Origin: a virus
Strand: one strand, 5' to 3'
DNA length: 35,695 nt
Virus record (IMG/VR): IMGVR_UViG_3300021389_000068
Coordinates: 1-35,695 of that record
Below, piece by piece: positions 15,650-23,061 of this stretch (position 1 is its first letter; each line of letters begins with the position of its first letter). Position numbers and translations under genes: made by a program. Under the pieces are notes generated by a model that did no database searches, was not told where the DNA came from, and saw only the letters and a list, made by a program, of their open reading frames with translations.

Positions 15650-16722
15650 CAGGTATAGTTAAAACAGATCAGTTACAAGGTGCGCAGTCTTCAACGATAA
15701 CGATACCTACTGGAAATAAAATCAGTATTGCGGATAGCGCAACTGTAGGAACACTTAACGCAACTACAATGAGTGGTACTCCAACATTTAGTGGTGATAT
15801 TACTTTACCATCGATAAACGGTGGACAAATAGGTGGGAGAAGAAATCTTATTATTAATGGCGCTATGGCTGTAAATCAAAGAGGAGCCACATCAGGAATT
15901 ACATCAGGATATTTCGTTGATAGATTTAGATTATCAGGTTGTAGCGCTTCTGCCGTGATAACAAGTAACACACCAACCGAGTTTCCAACTGCTATAACTG
16001 TTAGTGCTACATCAGGTAATCCGATAGTTAGTCAAAGAGTTGAAAGCAAAAACGTGCAACATATGTCAGGTAAAACTGTTACAGCGAGTTTTTTAGCTAA
16101 AAATGTATCTAATGCTACGACATTATATGTGAGTTTAGCATATGCTGGAAGTGCAGATAGTTGGGGTTCAAGCACAACAATATCAGAACAAAATTTAGGC
16201 ACTCTTACAGGTAATTGGGTTAAATATACGGCATCATGGACTGTGCCAGCTGGAGGATTGAATGGTCTTGGATTAAATATTTTATGTGCGGGGTCAAGTA
16301 CGTTCACTATGGGTGTTGCTGGAGTTCAGCTTGAAGTTGGATCTCAAGCCACAGCATTTGAGCATAGGTCATTTGGGGAAGAACTAGCTTTGTGTCAGAG
16401 ATACTTTTGTGAATTTGCAAGTGGGAATGAATTAATTGGAGGTGGTGGCTATCAGAGTAGTACCTTTCCAGACGTTGTTGTTCAGTTTCCAGTACCAATG
16501 AGAACTGGACCAACATTAGTACAAACGTCTGGTAGTGGTTATTATGGTGTTACAACACATAATAACTTGCCTGTAACTTTTAATGACTTTACAGTTGCCT
16601 ATACTACTTCAAATATAAATCAACTTTTATATCCAAACCAAAGTGTATCTGGAACACAAGGTAGCTATGGTCGTTTTCATTGTCAAAGCAATGGCAGAAT
16701 ATCTATCAATGCAAAACTATAG
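15646..16722 (+). CDS. Fibre protein, GGRRN/GEELALCQRYF family, copy 2
   Basis: The protein has 358 residues. The tag MTGIVKTDQLQGAQSSTITI leads to a short stalk, then INGGQIGGRRNLIINGAMAV, a beta domain with KTVTASFLAKN and NWVKYTASWTVPAGG, and the signature VGSQATAFEHRSFGEELALC plus QRYF. The variable tip ends RISINAKL. The tag differs from copy 1 and instead resembles those of the MEIA and GDLA families, evidence of module exchange. It starts in an ATGA overlap and is followed after nine bases by a GNTIEEAD mini-protein, as copy 1 is. Confidence 0.82.
   Translation: MTGIVKTDQLQGAQSSTITIPTGNKISIADSATVGTLNATTMSGTPTFSGDITLPSINGGQIGGRRNLIINGAMAVNQRGATSGITSGYFVDRFRLSGCSASAVITSNTPTEFPTAITVSATSGNPIVSQRVESKNVQHMSGKTVTASFLAKNVSNATTLYVSLAYAGSADSWGSSTTISEQNLGTLTGNWVKYTASWTVPAGGLNGLGLNILCAGSSTFTMGVAGVQLEVGSQATAFEHRSFGEELALCQRYFCEFASGNELIGGGGYQSSTFPDVVVQFPVPMRTGPTLVQTSGSGYYGVTTHNNLPVTFNDFTVAYTTSNINQLLYPNQSVSGTQGSYGRFHCQSNGRISINAKL
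16333..16402 (+). repeat. GEELALCQRY DNA repeat, copy 2 of 3
   Basis: Near-identical to 13381-13450 and 18493-18560. A second DNA block encoding SINGGQIGGRRN is shared by the same genes, starting at about 12705, 15811 and 17832. Confidence 0.7.
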
Positions 16723-16731
16723 GGGATAAAG

Positions 16732-16911
16732 ATGAACATTAAAAAAGCAAAATATTATCATTATGGTTCTGAAACAGAGCCAACAGGTATTAGAGTAGAA
16801 TTAAATGATAGCAATATTGTACTTTGTGTGCCAATAAATTTAGAAAATACAGACTACCAAGCAATCCAAGAATGGGTAGCTGAAGGAAATACAATAGAAG
16901 AAGCTGATTAA
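16732..16911 (+). CDS. Fibre-linked mini-protein, GNTIEEAD family, copy 2
   Basis: The 59-residue protein begins MNIKKAKYYHYGSETEPTGI and ends DYQAIQEWVAEGNTIEEAD. AGGGGAT at 16721-16727 is a clear ribosome site. Its C-terminal 19 residues match the mini-protein at 13700 while the N-terminal halves differ, so the C-terminus is probably the functional or interaction part. It is the last gene before the late promoter at 16916 and closes the first fibre unit. A fibre-assembly partner is the likeliest role (inference). Confidence 0.75.
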   Translation: MNIKKAKYYHYGSETEPTGIRVELNDSNIVLCVPINLENTDYQAIQEWVAEGNTIEEAD

Positions 16912-16915
16912 AAGG

Positions 16916-16923
16916 TATAAATA
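16916..16923 (+). promoter_or_regulatory. T4-type late promoter, unit 2
   Basis: TATAAATAG lies in the 17-base gap between genes. The next ATG (16929) is five bases downstream, so initiation at the usual T4 late distance would give a leaderless message. Read-through transcripts would have only AAAGG (16911-16915) as a weak ribosome site. Confidence 0.75.
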
Positions 16924-16928
16924 GTAAC

Positions 16929-17126
16929 ATGACAAAAGCAAGAGAATTAGCAGATTTCGGACAAGCAATCACGGTAGTTGATAATAAAATCAACATAGAT
17001 AGAACTATCGAAGTTCCGGGATTACTCGATTCAGCACAGGTTTTAGTAATTTCTACTGATTCTTCAGAAGTAACAACAATTGCCGATAATCAGGCTTTGC
17101 TTAATTCATTGATTTTCGGAGGATAA
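16929..17126 (+). CDS. Small fibre-unit leading protein, copy 1
   Basis: This 65-residue protein begins MTKARELADFGQAITVVD, a start shared loosely with 28481 (MTRARETAKSG), and ends ADNQALLNSLIFGG. Together with the following gene it forms a pair that is repeated at 20875 and 21091: both pairs stand directly behind a TATAAATAG promoter and both first members are 65-70 residues ending in a short Gly-containing hydrophobic tail. It has no enzymatic motif. Probably a fibre stalk or anchor protein. Confidence 0.7.
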   Translation: MTKARELADFGQAITVVDNKINIDRTIEVPGLLDSAQVLVISTDSSEVTTIADNQALLNSLIFGG

Positions 17127-17129
17127 CAA

Positions 17130-17471
17130 ATGGCAAATACTTTAAAAAATTTATTGCATACACAATTAAGTACAGATTCTGCTACATTATATACTTGTCC
17201 GAGTGCTACTAAAACAATAGTTATAGGTATGTCAGCCGCAAACGTTTTATCGAACAATAATGTAAACTTTAGTGCAGGTATTCAAGACTCAAGCGGTGCA
17301 GCAGGACAAGTTACACACATCGTTAAGAATGCAACAATATCTCCAGGAGGTACTGAAGTCATTGTAGGTGGTGATCATAAAATTATAATGCAAACAGGTA
17401 ATATATTAAAAGCAGTTTCATCAGATTCAGATTCATTAGATATTATAGTATCGTTCGTGGAGCAAACATAA
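17130..17471 (+). CDS. Small beta-barrel virion protein, copy 1
   Basis: The 113 residues include MANTLKNLLHTQLSTDSATL, YTCPSATKTIVIGMSAANV, a GG turn (ISPGGTEVIVGGDHKIIM) and SLDIIVSFVEQT. The paralogue at 21091 shares the MANT start, YTCPSAT, the GGxxxxVGG-type turn and the final strand. Small proteins of this pattern recur in marine phages beside fibre genes and probably form a fibre collar or cap. The downstream gene begins one base after its stop, with GGAG in this gene's last codons. Confidence 0.75.
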   Translation: MANTLKNLLHTQLSTDSATLYTCPSATKTIVIGMSAANVLSNNNVNFSAGIQDSSGAAGQVTHIVKNATISPGGTEVIVGGDHKIIMQTGNILKAVSSDSDSLDIIVSFVEQT

Positions 17472-17472
17472 A

Positions 17473-18879
17473 TTGTCAACACTAGGTCAAAAACCAGCAA
17501 CTCAGCATGTAAGTTTCCAGAAGCAAACAATTACTGGAAACGGTGGTACATCATATACACTACAACAAAGTGTATCACAAGCTTCTGATATTGAAGTCTT
17601 TGTAAATAATACGAGACAAGAACCTACAGTAGCATATACAGCAAATAATACAACATTAACAATGACTGGTGCGGTAAATGCATCAGATAGTTTCTATGTA
17701 ATATTTCAAGGTAAAGCAATTCAAACTGCAGGATTACCGGTTGATGCCGCGATAACTGCATCAACTATAACTACGTCACAGACAATCACATCAACAGGAA
17801 ATATTACTACAAGTGGTACTGTAAATACGCCGTCAATAAATGGTGGACAGATCGGTGGGCGAAGGAATATTGTTATTAATGGGGGTATGCAAATATCGCA
17901 GAGAGGAACTTCATTCTCGGTATCAGATAACATTTACACTTTAGATAGATTTCTTACAGAATTTAGTGGACTCGGTGCATTTACTTTAACCCAAAGCACA
18001 GATGCACCTGATGGCTTTGGCAATTCTTTAAAATTAGATTGTACTACAGCAGATGCTTCTCCTGCATCAGGGGATGTATTTCAGTTGTTTTATAGAATTG
18101 AGGGTCAGAATTTACAACAATTAAAAAAGGGTACATCTAGTGCTGAAAAAGTAACATTAAGTTTTTTTGTAAAATCTAATAAAACTGGAAATATGCAAGT
18201 TAATTTAAGAGATGCTAATAGTAGAATTATAGGTGCTACTTATGCAATTAGCAGTGCAAATACTTGGGAACGCAAAACTATAACTTTTGATGGTGATACG
18301 TCAGGCTCTATTGCAAATGACAACACATCAGAATTAACCATAGAATTTCCAGTAGGGTCAGGCTCTAACTATACAAGTGGTGCAGTTCCAACTGCTTGGG
18401 AAGCATCTTCAGACGCAGATAGAAATGCAGGTTCAAATATTAACATAGCAGATAACACAGCTAATGAATGGTATCTAACTGGCTTACAACTAGAAGTAGG
18501 CTCACAAGCCACACCATTTGAGCATAGGTCATTTGGAGAAGAATTAGCTTTGTGTAGAAGATATTATTTTCAAAAAATAAATGGCAATAGCCAACCAGTA
18601 GGAATAGGAACATATATATCATCTGGTCAAATAAGAACATACATTGATTTTCCAGTAGAAATGAGAGCAAACCCAACAGTAGTTACATCGAGTGGCACTG
18701 CTCATTTTAATATGGAAAACCCAAGTGATGATTTTGATGGTGGTTGGGTTCTTTTGCAAGTTAATAAAAATAGTGCAACTCTTTATGCTACTGGTAATGT
18801 AAGTGGAACAACCTCTTATAGTGGTATCATAAGGTCAAAATCAGCTGATTCAAGATTAGCATTTGCATCGGAGTTATAA
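17473..18879 (+). CDS. Fibre protein, GGRRN/GEELALCQRYF family, copy 3
   Basis: The 468-residue protein is the longest of the three copies. The start is TTG at 17473 (MSTLGQKPATQHVSFQKQTI), with GGAG about 10 bases upstream. A VNG-type beta module (IEVFVNNTRQEPTVAYTANN) precedes a Thr-rich stalk. INGGQIGGRRNIVINGGMQI begins the head, which ends VGSQATPFEHRSFGEELALC followed by RRYY and a tip. Copy 3 shares head segments with copy 1 (KLDCTTADASP versus KFACTTADTSI). No GNTIEEAD mini-protein follows this copy. Confidence 0.82.
   Translation: MSTLGQKPATQHVSFQKQTITGNGGTSYTLQQSVSQASDIEVFVNNTRQEPTVAYTANNTTLTMTGAVNASDSFYVIFQGKAIQTAGLPVDAAITASTITTSQTITSTGNITTSGTVNTPSINGGQIGGRRNIVINGGMQISQRGTSFSVSDNIYTLDRFLTEFSGLGAFTLTQSTDAPDGFGNSLKLDCTTADASPASGDVFQLFYRIEGQNLQQLKKGTSSAEKVTLSFFVKSNKTGNMQVNLRDANSRIIGATYAISSANTWERKTITFDGDTSGSIANDNTSELTIEFPVGSGSNYTSGAVPTAWEASSDADRNAGSNINIADNTANEWYLTGLQLEVGSQATPFEHRSFGEELALCRRYYFQKINGNSQPVGIGTYISSGQIRTYIDFPVEMRANPTVVTSSGTAHFNMENPSDDFDGGWVLLQVNKNSATLYATGNVSGTTSYSGIIRSKSADSRLAFASEL
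18493..18560 (+). repeat. GEELALCQRY DNA repeat, copy 3 of 3
   Basis: Near-identical to 13381-13450 and 16333-16402. The final codons diverge here (CRRYY instead of CQRYF). Confidence 0.7.
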
Positions 18880-18881
18880 TA

Positions 18882-19415
18882 ATGAGTAGTTTAACAGTTC
18901 AAAATATACAAGGTTCGGCGAGTAGTAGTAATACTATAAACGTTGCGAGTGGACATAAGATAAGTGGAGCTGCTGGATCTATAGTTGCACCGGGGCAGGT
19001 AATACAGGTATTACAACATAACACACTGACACAAGTAACTATGAATTCTACTAGCTATGCCTCAACAGGTTTAGTGCTTGCTATAACACCAAGTTCAAGT
19101 TCATCTAAAGTATTGATTAACTTTAACACTGCTACTTACCAAACTGGTACAGGCACATGGAGTGTTTTTGATATATTTAGAGGAACAGTAAGTGGAACTG
19201 CTTTAAGTGGTGGGGCATCATATGGGATAGCACAAAATTATTCTGCTAGTGGCGGTCAACTAGTAACTGTAAGTGGTATGGTTTTAGATTCTCCTAATAC
19301 GACAAGTGCGACTACATATACAGTAGGCATCAAAAGAGCAGGTACTTCTGCTAATGTGTCTGCTCAAGAAAACAGTTCTCTAGGCACAATTACATTAATG
19401 GAGATCGCAGGATGA
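18882..19415 (+). CDS. Fibre protein, SSKVLI/MEIAG family
   Basis: The protein has 177 residues. The tag MSSLTVQNIQGSASSSNTIN continues with ASGHKISGAAGSIVAPGQVI, a linker repeated almost base for base at 21492 and 26574. The core TPSSSSSKVLINF, DSPNTTSATTYTVGIKRAG and the C-terminus TLMEIAG define the family. GGAG in the MEI codons (19400-19403) is eight bases before the ATG at 19412, and the junction is ATGA. Probably a trimeric fibre tip. Confidence 0.8.
   Translation: MSSLTVQNIQGSASSSNTINVASGHKISGAAGSIVAPGQVIQVLQHNTLTQVTMNSTSYASTGLVLAITPSSSSSKVLINFNTATYQTGTGTWSVFDIFRGTVSGTALSGGASYGIAQNYSASGGQLVTVSGMVLDSPNTTSATTYTVGIKRAGTSANVSAQENSSLGTITLMEIAG
18945..18994 (+). repeat. Shared anchor DNA (GHKISGAAGSI), copy 1
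   Basis: GCGAGTGGACATAAGATAAG and the following bases, up to about 18994, recur with few changes at 21492-21541, in part at 26574-26620, and more weakly at 30437-30470. Each copy lies at the same place in a MEIA-family gene, between the tag and the head. Such blocks are natural crossover points for head exchange. Confidence 0.7.
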
Positions 19416-19882
19416 GTACTCTCGGCAAGTCTCCACAGTTTGGAATATATCAAAGAATGGATGCGATCACTGGCACAAGTGATTCATCATATACACTGAA
19501 GATCAATACGATACCACAACCAAACTTTATTGCGGAACAGTTAATAGTTTCAGTTAATGGTGTAATACAATCACCAAACTCTGCATATACAGTAAATGGA
19601 ACTACGATAACATTTTCAGAAGCAATTGATTCTACTGATGCAATTGATTTTATAACTGCGATGGGACATGCACATAGTACAAGCACAGTTTCAGATAATG
19701 TGATAACTGCATCTAAGTTGAATGATGCGATAGGAATTACGAGTACGCCAGTAAGAAAGAATCGAAATAGTATATCAACAGGATTTACTTTAGACTCAAA
19801 TGATAATGCAATGGTTGCAGGACCAATAACGATTGACTCAGGAGTTTCGGTAGTCATTAACGGATCAATGTCGATAGTGTAG
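19412..19882 (+). CDS. Fibre protein with VNG beta module and AGP-type C-terminus
   Basis: The protein has 156 residues. The tag MSTLGKSPQFGIYQRMDAIT resembles that of 25304 (MAYLGRAPQFGEFRKVD). A beta module follows (LIVSVNGVIQSPNSAYTVNG), then an SDNVITASKL segment, and the recurring C-terminal module AMVAGPITIDSGVSVVINGS ending MSIV. It is likely a fibre shaft or adaptor. The VNG module is also present twice in the giant fibre and twice in 25304. The start overlaps the previous gene as ATGA. Confidence 0.77.
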   Translation: MSTLGKSPQFGIYQRMDAITGTSDSSYTLKINTIPQPNFIAEQLIVSVNGVIQSPNSAYTVNGTTITFSEAIDSTDAIDFITAMGHAHSTSTVSDNVITASKLNDAIGITSTPVRKNRNSISTGFTLDSNDNAMVAGPITIDSGVSVVINGSMSIV

Positions 19883-19890
19883 GAGAAGAC

Positions 19891-20496
19891 ATGACATTAA
19901 CTAAATTAGACCTTGCAAATGGAGTAAAAGGCCAGTTAGATCTCGCAAATGACGTCACTGGAATAACTGCTGTAGCTAATGGTGGTACTGGAAGATCATC
20001 AGACAACAAAGGTTTATTTCAAGTATATTCTGGTGCAGATCAAGCTGTTGCTAATAATACTACTACTTTAGTCAATCTTAATACAAAAGTTTTTGATTTA
20101 GATAATTATTTTAACACATCAACTTATCGTTACACACCACAAGTAGCTGGTTATTATTATATTGAATGTAAAGTTCACTGGCGACCTGACAATGGCGATG
20201 ACAATGTTAATCTTGCTAGTTATATATTTAAAAATGGTAACAATTATCATTCTACTGGTGCATCTCCATATTTGTCAGGAAACACAACTGCACGACCTAT
20301 TGGTTCAATGGCTATGAAAGTAGGTGCAGGGAAAGAAGTTGAAACTGAAATACATTCATTGGTTCATTTTAATGGTTCTAGTGATTACGTTGATTTACGA
20401 GGTTACATATACAATTATACCAGTTCAGGAAACAATGACCTGATGGGTCATGCAACCTTAATGGTTACATATATGCTTGGCTACAGAGTATTATAG
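19891..20496 (+). CDS. Fibre protein with C1q/TNF-like head
   Basis: The 201-residue protein has AGGAG in the gap before the ATG. MTLTKLDLANGVKGQLDLAN and VTGITAVANGGTGRS form a short shaft; ANGGTG is a turn often seen in phage fibres. The C1q-like head shows FQVYSGADQAVANNTT, YRYTPQVAGYYYIECKVHW, FNGSSDYVDLRGYIYN and the terminal strand TYMLGYRVL. It resembles the head at 11951 (MNGSSDYLEMYVY). Receptor-binding tip function is inferred from the fold family. Confidence 0.77.
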   Translation: MTLTKLDLANGVKGQLDLANDVTGITAVANGGTGRSSDNKGLFQVYSGADQAVANNTTTLVNLNTKVFDLDNYFNTSTYRYTPQVAGYYYIECKVHWRPDNGDDNVNLASYIFKNGNNYHSTGASPYLSGNTTARPIGSMAMKVGAGKEVETEIHSLVHFNGSSDYVDLRGYIYNYTSSGNNDLMGHATLMVTYMLGYRVL

Positions 20497-20505
20497 GAGA
20501 ACATA

Positions 20506-20832
20506 ATGGCAGGATTAACAGCTAAAATAAAATTATATCTTGAAGCAAATTCAAAAACTTTGGATTTAGAAAAAGATAACATGATGTTGCAGAATGATGG
20601 TTCTGGCGATTATATAAAATCTTGGTCGGTTAGTGGTCTTGATAAACCAACTGATGAACAATTAACTTCTTATGAAACAGCAGGTAATACAGAAGAGTCA
20701 AACGACACTATTCGTATGAATCGCAAGTTAGCTTATGGAGATATAGGTGAGCAACTAGATGAGATATACAAAGATATAGATGCTTGGAAAAACCGTATTA
20801 AAAAGATTAAAGATGATAATCCGAAAGGTTAA
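20506..20832 (+). CDS. Small helical tail accessory protein
   Basis: The 108-residue charged protein ends with RKLAYGDIGEQLDEIYKDID and AWKNRIKKIKDDNPKG. The motif AYGDIGEQLDxIY recurs in small phage proteins beside tail-fibre genes, often annotated as hypothetical or as assembly proteins. It closes transcription unit 2, five bases before the next late promoter (20837), the position held by the GNTIEEAD mini-protein in unit 1. An assembly or chaperone role is plausible but unproven. Confidence 0.75.
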   Translation: MAGLTAKIKLYLEANSKTLDLEKDNMMLQNDGSGDYIKSWSVSGLDKPTDEQLTSYETAGNTEESNDTIRMNRKLAYGDIGEQLDEIYKDIDAWKNRIKKIKDDNPKG

Positions 20833-20836
20833 AACG

Positions 20837-20844
20837 TATAAATA
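20837..20844 (+). promoter_or_regulatory. T4-type late promoter, unit 3
   Basis: TATAAATAG in the 42-base gap between 20832 and 20875, with a normal leader containing GGGGAGAG before the ATG. It heads the unit that starts with the second copy of the small leading-protein pair. Confidence 0.8.
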
Positions 20845-20874
20845 GAATTATAACACATTGGGGAGAGTGAACCG

Positions 20875-21087
20875 ATGCCAACAGCACAACACCATAACTT
20901 TGTTGTCAAGAACGGACTAGAAGTAAAAGATTCTATCAAGCTTGGTAGCAAAACAATCACAAATTTTATAGATTCAGCCGAGATAGCATTAATAGCACGT
21001 TCTGTGGCAGTTGACTCTGCCGGCGATTTAACAGGATTAGCTGATCCTGCAGGCACGGCTGTAGCATTGGCAATAGCGTTAGGATAA
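20875..21087 (+). CDS. Small fibre-unit leading protein, copy 2
   Basis: The 70-residue protein begins MPTAQHHNFVVKNGLEVKDS. HNFVVKNGLEV is a frequent opening of marine phage fibre proteins. It continues with a DSA-type segment (FIDSAEIALIARSVAVDSAG) and ends VALAIALG. In position and size it matches 16929, although sequence similarity is limited to the DSA/DS pattern and the tail. Strong ribosome site GGAGAG about 10 bases upstream. Likely a short shaft or anchor subunit. Confidence 0.72.
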   Translation: MPTAQHHNFVVKNGLEVKDSIKLGSKTITNFIDSAEIALIARSVAVDSAGDLTGLADPAGTAVALAIALG

Positions 21088-21090
21088 GAC

Positions 21091-21420
21091 ATGGCAAATA
21101 CATTTAAAGTTAAAACAATTAATAATGTCGGAACAACAGACTCTGATGTATATACTTGTCCATCAGCCACGGCAACAACTATCATCGGAATGAATTTAGC
21201 TAATATCACAACAAGCGCAGTTGCTGCAGATATTACACTCGTTAATAATGATGGAGCAAATGTAAGTATAGTGAAAGGTGCACCAATACCAGCAGGCGGT
21301 TCGTTAGTCGCAATCGGTGGAGAACAAAAATTAGTTATGGAAGCGAGTGACATCATTAAAGTTAAATCAGATACAGCTACTTCTATTGACGTAGCGCTGA
21401 GTATTTTGGAGATTACATAA
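21091..21420 (+). CDS. Small beta-barrel virion protein, copy 2
   Basis: The 109 residues comprise MANTFKVKTINNVGTTDSDV, YTCPSATATTIIGMNLANI, IPAGGSLVAIGGEQKLVM and IDVALSILEIT. It is the paralogue of 17130 over its full length: same MANT start, YTCPSAT, the double-Gly turn and the final strand. It ends with TAATG overlapping the next gene, and GGAG within its last codons supplies the next ribosome site. Probably a small structural cap or collar protein of the fibres. Confidence 0.77.
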   Translation: MANTFKVKTINNVGTTDSDVYTCPSATATTIIGMNLANITTSAVAADITLVNNDGANVSIVKGAPIPAGGSLVAIGGEQKLVMEASDIIKVKSDTATSIDVALSILEIT

Positions 21421-22013
21421 TGGCAGGTACATTAAGTGTACAAAAAATTCAAGGATTAGCGAGTTCTGCTACACCTACAACTGTGGAGATTGCGAGTGGA
21501 CATAAGATAACTGGAGCTGCAGGATCTATAATACAGCCCGGTATGACATTACAGACAAAAAGCTTTACTACTAGCGGTAGTGCTACAACTACTAGTAACT
21601 CGTTTGTTGACAGTGGCTTTTTTGCTGCTCAGTTTGATAATACATTGCAGGCTAATAGCCAAGTTTTTGTAATAGTGCATGCTAACATAGGTCAGCCATA
21701 TGACGGTTCATGGGCGGCATTAAATTATATTACTATTTTCGATGGTAGCACAGATAAAGGAGCTTCTAATGATCTTGGTATTGGAGGCGGAGCTCCATTA
21801 GGAGGATCATGGGCAGGAACGGGATATATTCAATACGATACTACACAAATTACCGGTACCGTACAATTTACGCCGTCTTCAAATAATCCAACTATAAAGC
21901 TTGCATATAGAACTCACAGTAGTGTTGGATTAAGAATAGGTGGTAACTATAACTATAGCTCTGCTAATTTTCATACTACAACTAGAATGACTATTCAGGA
22001 GATCGCACAATGA
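21420..22013 (+). CDS. Fibre protein, variant MEIAQ-family (QEIAQ)
   Basis: The protein has 197 residues. The tag MAGTLSVQKIQGLASSATPT runs into the shared linker ASGHKITGAAGSI. The head departs from the usual core: SNSFVDSGFFAAQFDNTLQA, VFVIVHANIGQPYDGSW, then LRIGGNYNYSSANFHTTTRM and the C-terminus TIQEIAQ. So the anchor and the last residues are family-typical while the middle is new, as expected for head replacement. GGAG (21998-22001) in the QEI codons is eight bases before the next ATG (ATGA junction). Confidence 0.76.
   Translation: MAGTLSVQKIQGLASSATPTTVEIASGHKITGAAGSIIQPGMTLQTKSFTTSGSATTTSNSFVDSGFFAAQFDNTLQANSQVFVIVHANIGQPYDGSWAALNYITIFDGSTDKGASNDLGIGGGAPLGGSWAGTGYIQYDTTQITGTVQFTPSSNNPTIKLAYRTHSSVGLRIGGNYNYSSANFHTTTRMTIQEIAQ
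21492..21541 (+). repeat. Shared anchor DNA (GHKITGAAGSI), copy 2
   Basis: Matches 18945-18994 at almost every base through GGATCTATA, then diverges at the start of the head. The abrupt loss of identity marks a possible recombination joint. Confidence 0.7.
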
Positions 22014-22507
22014 GCCGTGTAGTTGTAAATGAGATCGAGGCAAAAGTCGGTAATGATATTACATTTAACGACACTGTTAAGATAAGTACTGCTCAAATTG
22101 ATACTGTAAGAGGTAAGACGACTGCAGATGTCATTAATGTTACAACTGGAAGTGTAACCACAGTTTTGCAATTAGGAATTGCATCACACGCTTTACACTA
22201 CAATCATCAAACACCAGCAATAATAAAATCATGGAATACTAGCAGCGTGGAAGACCAAGGTTTAGGAAGATATGTAGTAACTATAACATCGGCTTATGCT
22301 GATATAAATTCTATATTTACTAATTCAAATAATTTTGATACTAATGGAGAAGCTGATGCTGCTGGTGGTCAATTACATTCTCATAACTCTACAGGAAATG
22401 AAGTGCCACCTACAACTACTACGTATCAAGTTAGAACAGATAAATCAGGAACATCTAGTGGTGATTTAAAATATAATTACACATCTATTCACGGAGACCT
22501 CGCATAA
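22010..22507 (+). CDS. Fibre protein, GDLA family
   Basis: The 165-residue protein begins MSRVVVNEIEAKVGNDITFN. A DTVRGKTTADVINVTTGS segment links to the family head: LQLGIASHALHYNHQTPAII, GLGRYVVTITSAYADINSIF, and VPPTTTTYQVRTDKSGTSSG, ending SIHGDLA. The NLQQGL entry motif is altered to LQLGIASHALHY. GGAG in the GDLA codons (22493-22496) is ten bases before the ATG of the next gene, and the junction is TAATG. Likely a fibre tip or shaft protein. Confidence 0.77.
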   Translation: MSRVVVNEIEAKVGNDITFNDTVKISTAQIDTVRGKTTADVINVTTGSVTTVLQLGIASHALHYNHQTPAIIKSWNTSSVEDQGLGRYVVTITSAYADINSIFTNSNNFDTNGEADAAGGQLHSHNSTGNEVPPTTTTYQVRTDKSGTSSGDLKYNYTSIHGDLA

Positions 22508-23061
22508 TGGCGTACATAGGTGCAAATGCTAATAATCAAATAGAGTTAAGAACAACTCGTTTTCGATTTACTGCAACCGAAGGTCAAACTACTTTTACTG
22601 GTAATGACGCAAATGGTGTATCACTAACTGGTGTTGATAGTTCAAGTCACGTGTTCTTAAACGGTGCTAAACTTTCTCCGGATGGCGACTTTACGACAAC
22701 AGGATCAAATGTAGTATTATCAACTGCAGCATTCTTAAATGATATATTAGAAGTTGTTGAAGTATCACAAGTTACAGTGACTGACGTAGGTGGTGCGGCT
22801 AAGAGATCTGGTGATATCTTTACAGGAGGAGTTACTGCTCCGACAATAACATTAAATGATGCATCACAACCTACAGGAAGTCAGGCAGTGAAATATAGCA
22901 ATGCACCTTGGTTAGGAACGAATTCAATAATAAGAACAAATGCAAATAATATTGCAGAAAATATTACGGTTGACTCTGCAACTAACGGTATGAGTGCAGG
23001 ACCGATACAGATTGACTCAGGATTTACTGTGACAGTCAATGGTGAATGGAGTATAGTATGA
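22507..23061 (+). CDS. Fibre protein with VNG-like module and AGP-type C-terminus
   Basis: The protein has 184 residues. MAYIGANANNQIELRTTRFR leads to FTATEGQTTFTGNDANG and the beta module VFLNGAKLSPDGDFTTTGSN. A DASQPTGSQAVKYSNAPW linker follows, and the C-terminal module is GMSAGPIQIDSGFTVTVNGE ending WSIV. It is the same modular plan as 19412 and 25304. GGAG in the codons for EWS (23048-23051) lies six bases before the next gene's ATG (23058), so here too the C-terminus carries a ribosome site. The junction is ATGA. Confidence 0.77.
   Translation: MAYIGANANNQIELRTTRFRFTATEGQTTFTGNDANGVSLTGVDSSSHVFLNGAKLSPDGDFTTTGSNVVLSTAAFLNDILEVVEVSQVTVTDVGGAAKRSGDIFTGGVTAPTITLNDASQPTGSQAVKYSNAPWLGTNSIIRTNANNIAENITVDSATNGMSAGPIQIDSGFTVTVNGEWSIV

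Noticed and set aside
20829-21356. Long minus-strand ORF (175 codons) opposite 20875-21420
   Set aside because: It is antisense to two well-supported plus-strand genes with ribosome sites and paralogues, and has a low-complexity hydrophobic composition. Other minus-strand ORFs from 5384 onward were left out for the same reason.
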